Shown here one piece after another: positions 14,977 through 23,303 of a stretch of 43,317 bases of DNA. The notes below the pieces were generated by a model, which was not told where the DNA came from, searched no databases, and saw nothing but the letters and a program-made list of their open reading frames with translations. Numbering within the stretch: position 1 is the stretch's first letter; each line of letters starts with the position of its first letter. This DNA comes from Nitrospinae bacterium AH_259_B05_G02_I21. Lineage in GTDB: Bacteria; JADFOP01. The position numbers and the translations under genes are program-made. Where the stretch lies: positions 1 to 43,317 of the forward strand of contig JALLOF010000015.1 in assembly GCA_027717595.1 (NCBI GenBank). The letters run 5' to 3'.

Positions 14977-16968
14977 ATGGCCCTCTCCGCTCCACCATGG
15001 CTCCTTCTCATTGAGCAGGGCGATAGCCTGTCGAGCCTCGTCCCAGAGCTGAAGCGCCTGATGCCGTCGCCCTCACCCAGGCTTGTGGCGGTTGGGCCCC
15101 CAAATATAGCGGTCCCTGAAGTCCTGTCGGAGACCGTCGGCGTACGGTCCTTAGAAAGCTATAGAACCCCTCGTGAAAACCATCGGGTGGCCGTCGAGGC
15201 AGCCGAACGGATCCTCGAGCAGGTGGTCACGGTCATGGTGGGAGACGGCCAAACCGTCGAGACGGCCGCTGCCTACAAGAACCTCTCGCTTGTTCGAATG
15301 GCCGAGTACGACCTGATCTATGCCCTCTTGACCCCGGTGCTCGATAGAATCCACCTCTTTCATCGCATCTTGTCGGTGGAAGAGCCTTCGCGCGTGATCT
15401 TGTCTCAGGCCGGGGGTCCGTTGACCCGGTGTCTGGAAGCATGCTGTCAAGCGCGCGGGGTCCCAGTGGACTATTACCGGCCGGGAGTAAAGGTTAGAGC
15501 AGGGGTATGGTTTAGGCGCTACTTCGTCCAACGTACACCGAGCTATCTTGAAAGGTTCTATCCCATCTGGATTCCCCGCATGCTTGCCCCGGTGCTGAGG
15601 GACATGAAGGCGGCCCTTTTTCGATGGATGGGCCGGAGGGTCAACCGCCGGGTATCAGCGGCTACGCCCCCGTTGAAGTCGGGGCAGTCGCTCGTTCTCA
15701 TCCTGACCATCGGCGGCCGCTTTACCCCGCCCATGCTCCCCGTCATTCGAGCCCTGAACGAATCACCCGACATGGCACCCCTCGTGGTGGACAGCAAATA
15801 TTCTGCGGCCATCGAAGCGTTGAAGCGCGAGGGTGTTCCCTACAAAGTGTTTCCCGGCTATGCGGATGTGGCCGTCTCGGCGGTCCGGCGTGCCCGGGCT
15901 CGCTATAGAGCCCTGTGGCGGCGTATCGCAGCCCTGTCTGCTTGGCGAGAGCGGCTGACATACAAGGGCGTGGACCTCGGCTCCTTGACCCGCGAGGCTT
16001 GGGGGAAGGTGTGTTGCGGCCTCTTCCCCGAGCTGATAGGAGTCGTCGAGTCGACCCGGGCTATGCTCAGCCAGGAACGGCCCTCCATCGTCTGCGTCGT
16101 CGATGACCGGCCGCCGTTCCAGCGGACCTTCATCCACGCGGTGCGCGCTGCTGGCTTGCCTGTCCTCGGTGTACAACACTCCATCTTCGCCTCCCTGCCC
16201 CAGGGGGGACGTCTCGCGTTCGACCGTTATTGTGTTGATGGCCCGGCGGTTCGGGAGCTTCTCGTCGCGCTGGGAAATGATCCCGAATCAATGGTGGTCA
16301 CGGGCCAGCCCCGGTTCGACTTCCTCGCTCATCCTGCTGAACGGCCGGACCGAGGGGCCGTGGCGAGGCGGCTTGGCCTCGATCCCGAACGGCGCCTCGT
16401 TGTCCTATTCTGTCAAGCTGGCCAACTTCTAAGGGAGGAGGACCATGCGGCCCTCGTGCGGTCGACTTGCTCGGCCGTGGCAGGCCAGGAGGGCGTCCAG
16501 TTGGTCATCAAGCTCCATCCCGAAGAACAAGATGAAGGAGCCCATCGTGCTCTTGCCAGAGAGGGGGGACTTCAGGACGTTGCGATCGTGAAGCGATTCG
16601 ATCTTTGGGATCTCCTCACCGTCACCGACGTCGCAGTCGTCTGTTACTCCACGGTAGGCTATGAGGCGATTGTTACTGACGTGCCCCTCGTCCAGGCGAA
16701 CCTCTCGCCTGTGGAGGAGGACTGGCTGCCGTACGGGCAGAGTGGGGCGGCCCTCTTGGCCCGCAGCCACGAGGAGCTCTCGGAGGCCATTACGCAAGCG
16801 CTCACCGATGAGGAGACCCGGGCTCGGCTCGCCAAAGGAAGGGCCCGCTATGTGGATGCCCATGCCTATCGGATCGACGGCCGCGCCACCGAACGGGTGG
16901 TGGAGGAGATTCGTTCGCTACGGACCAGTCCGGTGTCGAGGTCCGTTGATCTGGCGGAGGCGGTGTGA
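14977..16968 (+). CDS. GT-B fold surface-carbohydrate transferase, CDP-glycerol-transferase/polysialyltransferase-like
   Basis: 663 aa from ATG 14977 with GAGGAG nearby; an in-frame start at 14911 lies inside the promoter/hairpin region and is rejected. The N-terminal half is not recognisable beyond a few hydrophobic stretches. The C-terminal half is GT-B like: VLILTIGGRFTPPMLPVIRA, VLGVQHSIFASLPQGGRL, YCVDGPAVRELL, VVTGQPRFDFLAHP, LVVLFCQAGQL, LVIKLHPEEQDE and DVAVVCYSTVGYEAIVTDVP. The KLHPxE and CYSTxxxEA motifs are those of CDP-glycerol glycerophosphotransferase, Kdo and sialic-acid transferases. As first gene of the operon with a NeuA-type activator, it is a good candidate for transferring the CMP-nonulosonate. 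The operon is tight: its stop overlaps the next GTG start. Confidence 0.72.
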   Translation: MALSAPPWLLLIEQGDSLSSLVPELKRLMPSPSPRLVAVGPPNIAVPEVLSETVGVRSLESYRTPRENHRVAVEAAERILEQVVTVMVGDGQTVETAAAYKNLSLVRMAEYDLIYALLTPVLDRIHLFHRILSVEEPSRVILSQAGGPLTRCLEACCQARGVPVDYYRPGVKVRAGVWFRRYFVQRTPSYLERFYPIWIPRMLAPVLRDMKAALFRWMGRRVNRRVSAATPPLKSGQSLVLILTIGGRFTPPMLPVIRALNESPDMAPLVVDSKYSAAIEALKREGVPYKVFPGYADVAVSAVRRARARYRALWRRIAALSAWRERLTYKGVDLGSLTREAWGKVCCGLFPELIGVVESTRAMLSQERPSIVCVVDDRPPFQRTFIHAVRAAGLPVLGVQHSIFASLPQGGRLAFDRYCVDGPAVRELLVALGNDPESMVVTGQPRFDFLAHPAERPDRGAVARRLGLDPERRLVVLFCQAGQLLREEDHAALVRSTCSAVAGQEGVQLVIKLHPEEQDEGAHRALAREGGLQDVAIVKRFDLWDLLTVTDVAVVCYSTVGYEAIVTDVPLVQANLSPVEEDWLPYGQSGAALLARSHEELSEAITQALTDEETRARLAKGRARYVDAHAYRIDGRATERVVEEIRSLRTSPVSRSVDLAEAV

Positions 16969-18014
16969 GTCTGCGGGCGGGCATTGTCGGTTGCGGCCGC
17001 ATCGCCGGGGGATTCGAGGACGATCCGAACCGCGAGCACCCGTATACGCACATCGGCGCCTACCAGGCGGTGGACGGCGTCGAGGTGGTCGCTGCCGCTG
17101 ACATCGACCTTGCGGCACGGGAGGCCTTCCGTCAACGCTGGCAACTGTCCCTGGTGTATCCCGATCACCGTTCGATGCTGGAGGCCGAGGAACTGGATAT
17201 TGTAAGCGTCTGCACTCCACCCTCCTCCCACGCCGAGATCGTCTACGACGCTGCGGAGGCTGGGGTTAAAGCGATCTTCTGCGAGAAGCCCATGGCCGAG
17301 AGCCTTGAGGAAGGCCGCCGGATGGTGGAGGTCTGCCGCGCCCGCGGGGTTGTGCTCGTGGTCAACCATGTGCGCCGGTGGGATGCGGCCTATCAGAAGG
17401 CGAAAGACCTGCTGGCCGATGGTGCCATCGGTGAGCTCCTCTCGGTCACCGGCCACTATACCTCAGGCCTCATGGTTTGCGGCACCCACCTGCTCGACTT
17501 GCTTCTGTACATCGTTGGTCCGGTGGCCAAGGTCTATGGGACCGTCCATGAGCTGGCGGAGGGCCAGACGTATCCGGCTACTCGATACAGCGAAAACTTC
17601 TCGGTAACCGATCCACCCGTTTCAGGGTGGCTTACGTTTGTGAATGGGATAGAGGGGGTCGTCTTCGGTACCGCCCGGTCGGAACAGATCATCCTCGACC
17701 TCGATTTCCAGGGCACGCGCGGTCGGCTCAGGATCGGTCTCGATGGCCACCCCTTTGAGCTCTATATGGCCGAAGGGCCGTGGCGGTCGAAAGAGACGTA
17801 TCGTCGGCGCATAGTCAAGCTGCCACGAACAAGGAACAATCGGATTGTCGTGGCGTTGGCGGATCTTCTTGCCAGTCTCACCCTGGGCGGGCAGCCGCGC
17901 TGTAGCGGTCAGGACGCATACGCAACCTTGGAGCTCTCGCTGGCTTTGCATCAGTCGGCCAAAACGGGTGAGCCCCTCTCGCTGCCACTTTCCGCTGGGG
18001 CAGGTGTCCGATGA
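16965..18014 (+). CDS. Gfo/Idh/MocA-family NAD(P)-dependent sugar oxidoreductase
   Basis: 349 aa starting at GTG 16965 within the stop of the preceding gene (GTGA). The N-terminal Rossmann domain is AGIVGCGRIAGGFEDD, then VDGVEVVAAADIDLAAR, DIVSVCTPPSSHAEIV and the diagnostic AIFCEKPMAESLEEG (EKP motif). NHVRRWDAAYQKAKDLL and GGTHLLDLLLYIVG-like text (CGTHLLDLLLYI) supply the catalytic His/Lys region of the C-terminal alpha/beta domain. Enzymes of this family oxidise or reduce a ring hydroxyl or C3 of nucleotide sugars. Paired directly with an aminotransferase (4-bp overlap), it probably makes the keto sugar that the partner aminates. The exact sugar is not readable. Confidence 0.87.
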   Translation: MSLRAGIVGCGRIAGGFEDDPNREHPYTHIGAYQAVDGVEVVAAADIDLAAREAFRQRWQLSLVYPDHRSMLEAEELDIVSVCTPPSSHAEIVYDAAEAGVKAIFCEKPMAESLEEGRRMVEVCRARGVVLVVNHVRRWDAAYQKAKDLLADGAIGELLSVTGHYTSGLMVCGTHLLDLLLYIVGPVAKVYGTVHELAEGQTYPATRYSENFSVTDPPVSGWLTFVNGIEGVVFGTARSEQIILDLDFQGTRGRLRIGLDGHPFELYMAEGPWRSKETYRRRIVKLPRTRNNRIVVALADLLASLTLGGQPRCSGQDAYATLELSLALHQSAKTGEPLSLPLSAGAGVR

Positions 18015-19300
18015 ATGCTCCAGGCCTGGCCCTTCTTGGCGGTGAGCCCGTTCGCCGCGAGCCGTTCCCCTCCTGGCCCATCATCGGCGAGGCCGAGATC
18101 AACGCGGTCGTTGCCGTGCTCCGGCGAGCCCAGATATCCTCCTTCTCGACCCACGCCGAGGGGTTCCTCGGCGGCCAGGAGGTGCGGGCGTTCGAAGAGG
18201 CGTTTGCCGCCTACCACGGTGTCGCCTATGCTGTGGCCGTCAACTCTGGTACCGCCGCTCTCCACTGTGCACTCGCCGCCGCCGGCGTGGGGCCGGGCGA
18301 CGAGGTGATTGTCCCGCCATACACGTTCACCGCGACCGCCACAAGCGTCCTTCATCATAATGCCGTCCCCATCTTCGCGGATGTGGAAGCTCGGGCCTTC
18401 TGCCTCGATCCCGAGGCTGTCAAGCGGGCGCTCACGCCGAGGACCAAGGCCATCATGCCTGTCCATCTATTAGGGCATCCAGCAGAGATGGATGAACTTT
18501 TAGCCCTCGCCGCCAACCACAACCTCGTCGTCATCGAGGATTGCGCCCAGGCCCCCGGCGCTCGCTACAAGGACCGACTCGTCGGGACGATCGGGGCGGC
18601 GGGGGCCTTCAGCTTCCAGCAGACGAAGAACATCGTGAGCGGGGAGGGGGGCATGGTCATCACCAATGACGGGGAACTCGCTGAGCGGGCACGTCTGATC
18701 CGCAACCACGGTGAGTCGGTTGTTGTCGGAAAGTCGCGGAGTTACGTCGCCAATATCGTAGGCTGGAACTATCGAATGACGGAGATGGAAGCGGCCCTTG
18801 GCCGCGAGCAGCTCAAGCATCTCGATGAGTGGAACGCCGCGCGGCGTCGGCTGTCGCGATACTTGTCCACGCACCTGCAGGAGCTGGAGGGCCTGACGGT
18901 TCCATACGAATCCCCGGGCGTCGAACATGTCTACCACGGATACGGTATCACTGTGGATCAAGTCGCGGTGGAGGTTGACAAAGACGTCATTATCCGCGCG
19001 CTCCAGGCCGAAGGGATACCCGTCAGTGGAGGCTATCCTCATCCGCTCTACAAGAATCCCCTTTTCCAAACCAAGCTTGCGTATGGTGCCTCAGGCTGCC
19101 CGTTCACGTGCCCCCCATACGAGCAGTCGGTCTCGTACCCCAATGGGTTGTGTCCCGTGGCGGAAGAACTTTGTGAGTGGTCGGCGATATGGCTGTTCGT
19201 CAGTCGGCCACCGGCCACCGAGGCCGACATGGACGATATCATTCTCGCTTTCCGCAAGGTCTGGGATCATCGGGAGGCGTTGATGGGTGTGGTTATATGA
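18011..19300 (+). CDS. DegT/DnrJ/EryC1 aminotransferase, long form
   Basis: 429 aa, starting in the ATGA overlap with the oxidoreductase and ending in another ATGA overlap with the cytidylyltransferase. It has NSGTAALHCALAAAGVGPGD, VPPYTFTATATSVLHHN, VHLLGHPAEMDELLALA, VVIEDCAQAPGARY and FQQTKNIVSGEGGMVITND with PLP lysine K206. The C-terminal GGYPHPLYKNPLFQ is typical of the long subgroup (about 420 aa) that includes 3-amino-5-hydroxybenzoate synthase-like and NDP-3-keto-sugar aminotransferases acting with Gfo/Idh/MocA oxidoreductases. The oxidoreductase-aminotransferase pair likely introduces a 2- or 3-amino group (compare the WlbA/WlbE logic). The substrate is unassigned. Confidence 0.87.
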   Translation: MNAPGLALLGGEPVRREPFPSWPIIGEAEINAVVAVLRRAQISSFSTHAEGFLGGQEVRAFEEAFAAYHGVAYAVAVNSGTAALHCALAAAGVGPGDEVIVPPYTFTATATSVLHHNAVPIFADVEARAFCLDPEAVKRALTPRTKAIMPVHLLGHPAEMDELLALAANHNLVVIEDCAQAPGARYKDRLVGTIGAAGAFSFQQTKNIVSGEGGMVITNDGELAERARLIRNHGESVVVGKSRSYVANIVGWNYRMTEMEAALGREQLKHLDEWNAARRRLSRYLSTHLQELEGLTVPYESPGVEHVYHGYGITVDQVAVEVDKDVIIRALQAEGIPVSGGYPHPLYKNPLFQTKLAYGASGCPFTCPPYEQSVSYPNGLCPVAEELCEWSAIWLFVSRPPATEADMDDIILAFRKVWDHREALMGVVI

Positions 19301-20016
19301 GCACAGCCTCCGTCTTGGGGGTCGTTACGGCCCGCGGCGGCTCGAGAGCCTTGCCGAGAAAAAACATCCTCCCCCTAGCGGGTAAGCCTGTTATCGCGTA
19401 CACCATCGAAGCGAGCCACGGCTGTGACCTCATCGATCGGGTTATCGTTTCTACCGACGATGAGGAAATTGCTGAAGTGGCCCGTACCTGGGGGGCTGAG
19501 GTTCCGTTCATACGGCCGGCGGAGTTGGCCACCGACACCGCCCACCACCCGGACGTTATGCAACACGCGGTAGCCTTTATCGAGGCCGAGCAGGACAGCC
19601 CCGTGGACCTCGTCTTGACGCTCCAACCCACCTCACCCCTCCGGACGGCTGACCACCTTCGCCAGGGCATCGAGCGGATCCGCCAAACCGGAGCAGGATG
19701 CCTCGTCAGTGTCAGGGAGGCTTGCTTTCCCCCCTTTTGGATGTTTGCGGCCAAGGGCGACCGGCTTAAGACCTTCGTCGAGCATGACGTCGATTACTTC
19801 ACCCTTGAGCGGCAGCAACTTCCCCGAGTCTACCAGGCAAACGGGGCTGTCTATGTGACAAGACGGGACATTCTCATGGAGGGGAACAAGCTTGTCGTTC
19901 CTGAGGACATCGCTTATATCGTTATGGACGAAGAGAGCTCTTTGGAGATCGATACGGCTTTGGAGTTCCGCCTTATCGAGCTCATCCTAAATGAGTGGCG
20001 CCAGGATGAGGCATAG
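19297..20016 (+). CDS. neuA: CMP-nonulosonate cytidylyltransferase (NeuA/LegF family)
   Basis: 239 aa from ATG 19297, overlapping the previous stop by 4 bp; an open frame back to 19177 is an out-of-gene extension. The N-terminal nucleotidyl-transfer loop VVTARGGSRALPRKNILPLA, then GKPVIAYTIEAS, VIVSTDDEEIAEVARTWGAE and FIRPAELATDT, LTLQPTSPLRTADHL, and near the end EDIAYIVMDEESSLEIDTAL are those of CMP-sialic/legionaminic acid synthetases. It activates a nine-carbon acid with CTP. Together with the NeuB and NeuC genes on the opposite strand it completes synthesis and activation of a nonulosonic acid, but those genes are in a separate operon, so expression is split. Confidence 0.92.
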   Translation: MSTASVLGVVTARGGSRALPRKNILPLAGKPVIAYTIEASHGCDLIDRVIVSTDDEEIAEVARTWGAEVPFIRPAELATDTAHHPDVMQHAVAFIEAEQDSPVDLVLTLQPTSPLRTADHLRQGIERIRQTGAGCLVSVREACFPPFWMFAAKGDRLKTFVEHDVDYFTLERQQLPRVYQANGAVYVTRRDILMEGNKLVVPEDIAYIVMDEESSLEIDTALEFRLIELILNEWRQDEA

Positions 20017-20025
20017 AGAGCTGCC

Positions 20026-21180
20026 GTGAGTGGGGAATCCCACCGCACCGAAGAAACCGCCGCCCGGCTTCTCATCGGCGCTAGCGAAACTGACGCCAAC
20101 ATCTACTACGCCACGCGCTTCTTCGCTCCAGATCCCTTCGTGTACGTGGAGACATCCGGCGAGACCTACGTCATGGCGAGCGACCTGGAGCTTGACCGGG
20201 CCCGGGCCGAGGCCCGCGTAGACCATGTCGTGGCCCAATCGAAGTGGATGAAGAAGGCCAAGGCCTCGGGGATAGGCGAGCCGAAGCTCCTCGACGCCCT
20301 GGACATGTTGCTCAAGGAATTGGGGGTATCGAGCCTCTTGGCACCGGGAACTCTCGCGGTGGAGTACGTCGACGGCCTCAGGGAACGGGGCTACGAGGTT
20401 CGGGTCAAGGCGGGCCCGTTCTTCGAGGGACGGCTCGTCAAGTCGGCCGAGGAGGTTGAAGCCATCACCCGGGTGTTGCGGCACACCGAGGCGGCCCTCG
20501 ATGCGGCCATCGATGCTGTCCGGGAGGCCACGGTGGCTCCGGATGGGACCTTGCTCGATACCGACGGGGGAGATCTAACGTCGGAGGCCATCAAGCGGAT
20601 TATCGGCCGTTTTCTCCTAGACCACGAGTGCATAGCCGCCCACACTATCGTGGCTGGCGGGGAGCAGGCGGTCGACCCCCACGAGCGAGGCTCGGGGCCT
20701 TTGCGGGCTGGAGAGCCGATTATCATCGACATCTTTCCCCGGTGCCTCACGACGGGCTACTATGCCGATATCACGCGCACCGTCGTCAAGGGCTCGGCCT
20801 CCGATGCCCTTCGGTCCATGTACGAGGCGGTCCTGGAGGCCATGGAGCTCGTCTTTGGCCGGATCCGCGACGGGGCCGACGGGCAGGCCATTCACCAGGC
20901 CGTCCTCGATCTCTTCGAGGCCAGAGGCTTTGCCACGGGCGAGCAGGGCGGCCGCATGCAGGGCTTCTTCCACGGCACCGGCCACGGCCTTGGCCTGGAA
21001 ATTCACGAGCCGCCCCGCATAGGCAAAACGCATGAGATCCTCAAAGCCAGGATGGTGGTCACCGTAGAGCCGGGCCTCTACTACGCCGGAGCGGGCGGGG
21101 TCCGCATCGAGGACCTCGTCGTGGTGGAAACCGGTGGATGCCGCAACCTGACAACCTATACCAAGGTCCTCGAGGTCTAG
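20026..21180 (+). CDS. M24 family metallopeptidase (Xaa-Pro aminopeptidase-like)
   Basis: 384 aa, GTG start 9 bp after the neuA stop. The C-terminal pita-bread domain has all five expected metal ligands: D235 and D248 in IIIDIFPRCLTTGYYADITR, H320 in HGTGHGLGLEIHEPP, E348 in VEPGLYY and E362 in VRIEDLV. The two aspartates are 13 residues apart, as in a subset of Xaa-Pro peptidase-like proteins. The N-terminal domain (residues 1-150) is creatinase/prolidase-like. It lacks a signal peptide, so it is cytosolic. Such a gene in the same operon as sugar activation enzymes is unexpected. It may be a housekeeping peptidase trapped in the operon, or act on an amino-acyl sugar derivative; the latter is speculation. 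Confidence 0.87.
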   Translation: MSGESHRTEETAARLLIGASETDANIYYATRFFAPDPFVYVETSGETYVMASDLELDRARAEARVDHVVAQSKWMKKAKASGIGEPKLLDALDMLLKELGVSSLLAPGTLAVEYVDGLRERGYEVRVKAGPFFEGRLVKSAEEVEAITRVLRHTEAALDAAIDAVREATVAPDGTLLDTDGGDLTSEAIKRIIGRFLLDHECIAAHTIVAGGEQAVDPHERGSGPLRAGEPIIIDIFPRCLTTGYYADITRTVVKGSASDALRSMYEAVLEAMELVFGRIRDGADGQAIHQAVLDLFEARGFATGEQGGRMQGFFHGTGHGLGLEIHEPPRIGKTHEILKARMVVTVEPGLYYAGAGGVRIEDLVVVETGGCRNLTTYTKVLEV

Positions 21181-21190
21181 CCGTGACGGG

Positions 21191-21859
21191 CTAGGCGGGC
21201 TCCCCGGTATTCTTTTCCAGCTCGAATACAATTACCGGGCAGAAGGGGCTTTTCAAAAGCCCGATGCGGTGGCGCCGCACCGTCCGCAATCCCGTTCCCT
21301 CAAGGGCCGCCTCCAACTCCGAGGTGGTATAGGTCTTGAGCGGGTGGAGACAGGTAGGATCGTGCCAGTGCAGGAGCCTGTATCGCAGAACCGTCGGGAG
21401 GTTCCAACGGTTTCGGACATCAACCAGGCACCGGCCTCCGGGCTTGAGGATGCGGGCCATCTCTAGCAGGAGTGTTCGCACGACGGCCATGGAAGGAAGA
21501 TTGTAGAAGAGGTTTAGACACGAGGCAGCCTCAAAGGTCTCGGCAGGGAAGGGGAGCGCTTCGGCCCGGGCGCCTACGAGGAAGGGCGCGGAGCCTGCAT
21601 GTTGGTCAACGTACGCGCGTGTGAAAGTGAGCTGATTGACGGCATAGTCGATCCCCGCCAAGTCGAGTTGAGGCGCGGTGATGGCGACCTCTTCCAGGAA
21701 AAACCCTCGGCCGCAACCAACGTCAAGGAGCCGACCGGTTCGCCCGGCCAGAGCGTGGGCGGCCCTGCGGCGTACGCGGGGCTGATAAAAGCCTCGCGGA
21801 ATGCCCTCCAGGGCCGTTAAGCCTCTCACTTTCGCGTAGAGTTTTGGTAGGAGGGCCAT
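21191..21859 (-). CDS. class I SAM-dependent methyltransferase
   Basis: 222 aa, ATG 21859. It has MALLPKLYAKVRGLTALEG, then GRLLDVGCGRGFFLEEVAI (SAM loop), LAGIDYAVNQLTFTRAYV, VGARAEALPFPAETFEAASC, NLFYNLPSMAVVRTLLLEMA and RILKPGGRCLVDVRNRWNLP, a full Methyltransf_11-like core. It is the last gene of the long minus-strand block, convergent with the M24 gene at only 10 bp, so there is no room for a classical terminator between them. A second, decayed copy of its N-terminus lies 1.4 kb upstream at 23188-23280. Probably a glycan or lipid-linked intermediate methylase. Confidence 0.82.
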   Translation of the reverse strand: MALLPKLYAKVRGLTALEGIPRGFYQPRVRRRAAHALAGRTGRLLDVGCGRGFFLEEVAITAPQLDLAGIDYAVNQLTFTRAYVDQHAGSAPFLVGARAEALPFPAETFEAASCLNLFYNLPSMAVVRTLLLEMARILKPGGRCLVDVRNRWNLPTVLRYRLLHWHDPTCLHPLKTYTTSELEAALEGTGLRTVRRHRIGLLKSPFCPVIVFELEKNTGEPA

Positions 21860-21914
21860 GATTTTTCCCGTCTATGCTGGTCGGATCCCTCAGGGCAGTG
21901 CTTGGCGCAAACCC

Positions 21915-22979
21915 TTAGAGCAGCGCTTTGGCAGCATCGATCACCCGGCGGCACTCGGCATCGGTAAGCGTCGGGTATATAGGCAGGGAAACCCCTAGCC
22001 GCATGGCGTCTTCGGTATTGGGAAATCGGCGCGATGATAGCCCCAAGTACCGGTGAAGTGGTCGATAGACCCCCTTGGTGCAACAGATTCCCTGCTCGTT
22101 CATGGCTTTCAGAAAGGGCCCATTGTCCCGGGGAAGCGTGAGAATATATCGATAATAGATGGATGGTCGATGGGGGTCTTCGATGGGGACTTCGACGTTG
22201 AGTGGAGCAAAAGCTTGTGTATAGCGCCGGGCAATGGCCCGTCGTCTCCGAATAAAGGAGGCCAGTTTTTTGAGCTGCACCGTCCCCATGACGGCCTGGA
22301 AGTCTGTCATACTATAATTGAAACGCAAGCGGGTGGAAGGCTTCTTGTCGTAGGATCGCAAGTCCATTAACCGCCGTGCCAACGCCTTGCTTGAGGTTAA
22401 TACCATTCCACCGTGTCCAGTCGTTATCACTTTCGTGGAGTAAAAGGAAAAAAAGGAGAGGACGCCGAAGGTTCCCACCAGGCGGTTACCGTACGTGGCA
22501 CCCACTGCTTGTGCACAATCCTCGATGAGGGTCAGCCGCCGCTCTTTGGCTATGGCTCTAATCTCTGCCAGCTTCGCTGGCTTTCCGAACATGTGTGGAA
22601 CGACGATGGCTCGTGTCCTCCGGCCTACCGCCCGAGTGAGGGCCTGGAGCGAGAGGCTGAAATCATCGAGATCGATGTCCACGATGCGAGGTCGGGCCCG
22701 AATGTACCAAGCGACGTTGAGCAAAGCCGCGCAGACGTAGCTGGGGAGGATAACCTCATCGCCGGGCCCGATGTCCAGAGCAAGCAAGCTGAGGTGGAGG
22801 GCTGATGAGCCGGAGTTAACCGCTACCGCGTGGCGACCTTCATGGCGCTTGCTGAAAGCGTTCTCGAAGGCCTCGACCGCCGCGCCCATGGTGAGCTCCC
22901 CTCGCTGCAAATAGCGGTCCATGGAGGTGAATTCTTTCTCATCAATGGTGGGCTTGGAATGGGAAATAATGCTAGGCAC
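21915..22979 (-). CDS. DegT/DnrJ/EryC1 sugar aminotransferase
   Basis: 354 aa from a GTG at 22979 (reads MPSIISHSKPTIDEKEF). It has NSGSSALHLSLLALDIGPGD, LPSYVCAALLNVAWYI, VPHMFGKPAKLAEIRAIA, LIEDCAQAVGATYGN and FYSTKVITTGHGGMVLTS with PLP lysine K183. The usual GEGGM after the lysine is GHGGM here, a minor departure. The C-terminal TKGVYRPLHRYLGL forms the acceptor loop. It is the fourth DegT gene in the window and the only one in the EPS assembly block, downstream of the two GDP-mannose-type SDRs. It may aminate a GDP- or UDP-4-keto-6-deoxy sugar. GC content is slightly lower than the SDR genes. Confidence 0.87.
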   Translation of the reverse strand: MPSIISHSKPTIDEKEFTSMDRYLQRGELTMGAAVEAFENAFSKRHEGRHAVAVNSGSSALHLSLLALDIGPGDEVILPSYVCAALLNVAWYIRARPRIVDIDLDDFSLSLQALTRAVGRRTRAIVVPHMFGKPAKLAEIRAIAKERRLTLIEDCAQAVGATYGNRLVGTFGVLSFFSFYSTKVITTGHGGMVLTSSKALARRLMDLRSYDKKPSTRLRFNYSMTDFQAVMGTVQLKKLASFIRRRRAIARRYTQAFAPLNVEVPIEDPHRPSIYYRYILTLPRDNGPFLKAMNEQGICCTKGVYRPLHRYLGLSSRRFPNTEDAMRLGVSLPIYPTLTDAECRRVIDAAKALL

Positions 22980-23112
22980 TGGCAGCCCTGGATCTGCTCA
23001 AACACTGCAAGGGGCCGGAATCGATATCCTCGTACCGGTCCTTGTAAAGTGCGAGGTCGGTTGGTCCGAAAGGGGCTAACTTCAATCCTTTAGGGTCCCC
23101 ATAGCGTTCCAT
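22972..23112 (-). CDS. possible 46-aa leader ORF overlapping the aminotransferase start
   Basis: The frame from ATG 23112 begins MERYGDPKGLKLAPFGPTDL and ends at a TAG (22972-22974) that overlaps the GTG start of the aminotransferase, an arrangement typical of translational coupling. A good -10 (TATAAT, 23156-23161 on this strand) lies about 45 bp upstream, but no convincing -35 or ribosome-binding site accompanies it. The first 35 residues look protein-like (mixed charged and aromatic); the last ten are low-complexity. I do not recognise it. It could equally be the end of a gene deleted together with the methyltransferase remnant beside it, or chance. Confidence 0.25.
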   Translation of the reverse strand: MERYGDPKGLKLAPFGPTDLALYKDRYEDIDSGPLQCLSRSRAASA

Positions 23113-23187
23113 GGGCGGCCGTTCTCAACGCCTTTGAGCTTCTGGCGACCCTTTCATTATAACACTTTTACGAGACACAGAGAGGTA

Positions 23188-23280
23188 TCAATCAATTTTC
23201 CAGCGAGATACACCCTGTGGAGTGCCCTCCCGGGCCGTTAAGCCCCTCACCTTCACGTAGAGTTTCTGAATCAGGGTCAC
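23188..23280 (-). pseudogene. N-terminal remnant of a second methyltransferase copy
   Basis: Read from GTG 23280 the frame gives VTLIQKLYVKVRGLTAREGT and then PQGV before a stop at 23188. The intact methyltransferase at 21859 starts MALLPKLYAKVRGLTALEGI and then PRGF. The nucleotide match is clear across about 65 bp (for example gccgttaagcc and cacgtagagttt blocks on the plus strand). Beyond residue 24 similarity stops. The remainder of this copy is gone, and the sequence down to 22979 holds only the small open frame described separately. Confidence 0.6.
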
Positions 23281-23303
23281 GATGGAAGGCACGGATGCCG
23301 TCT

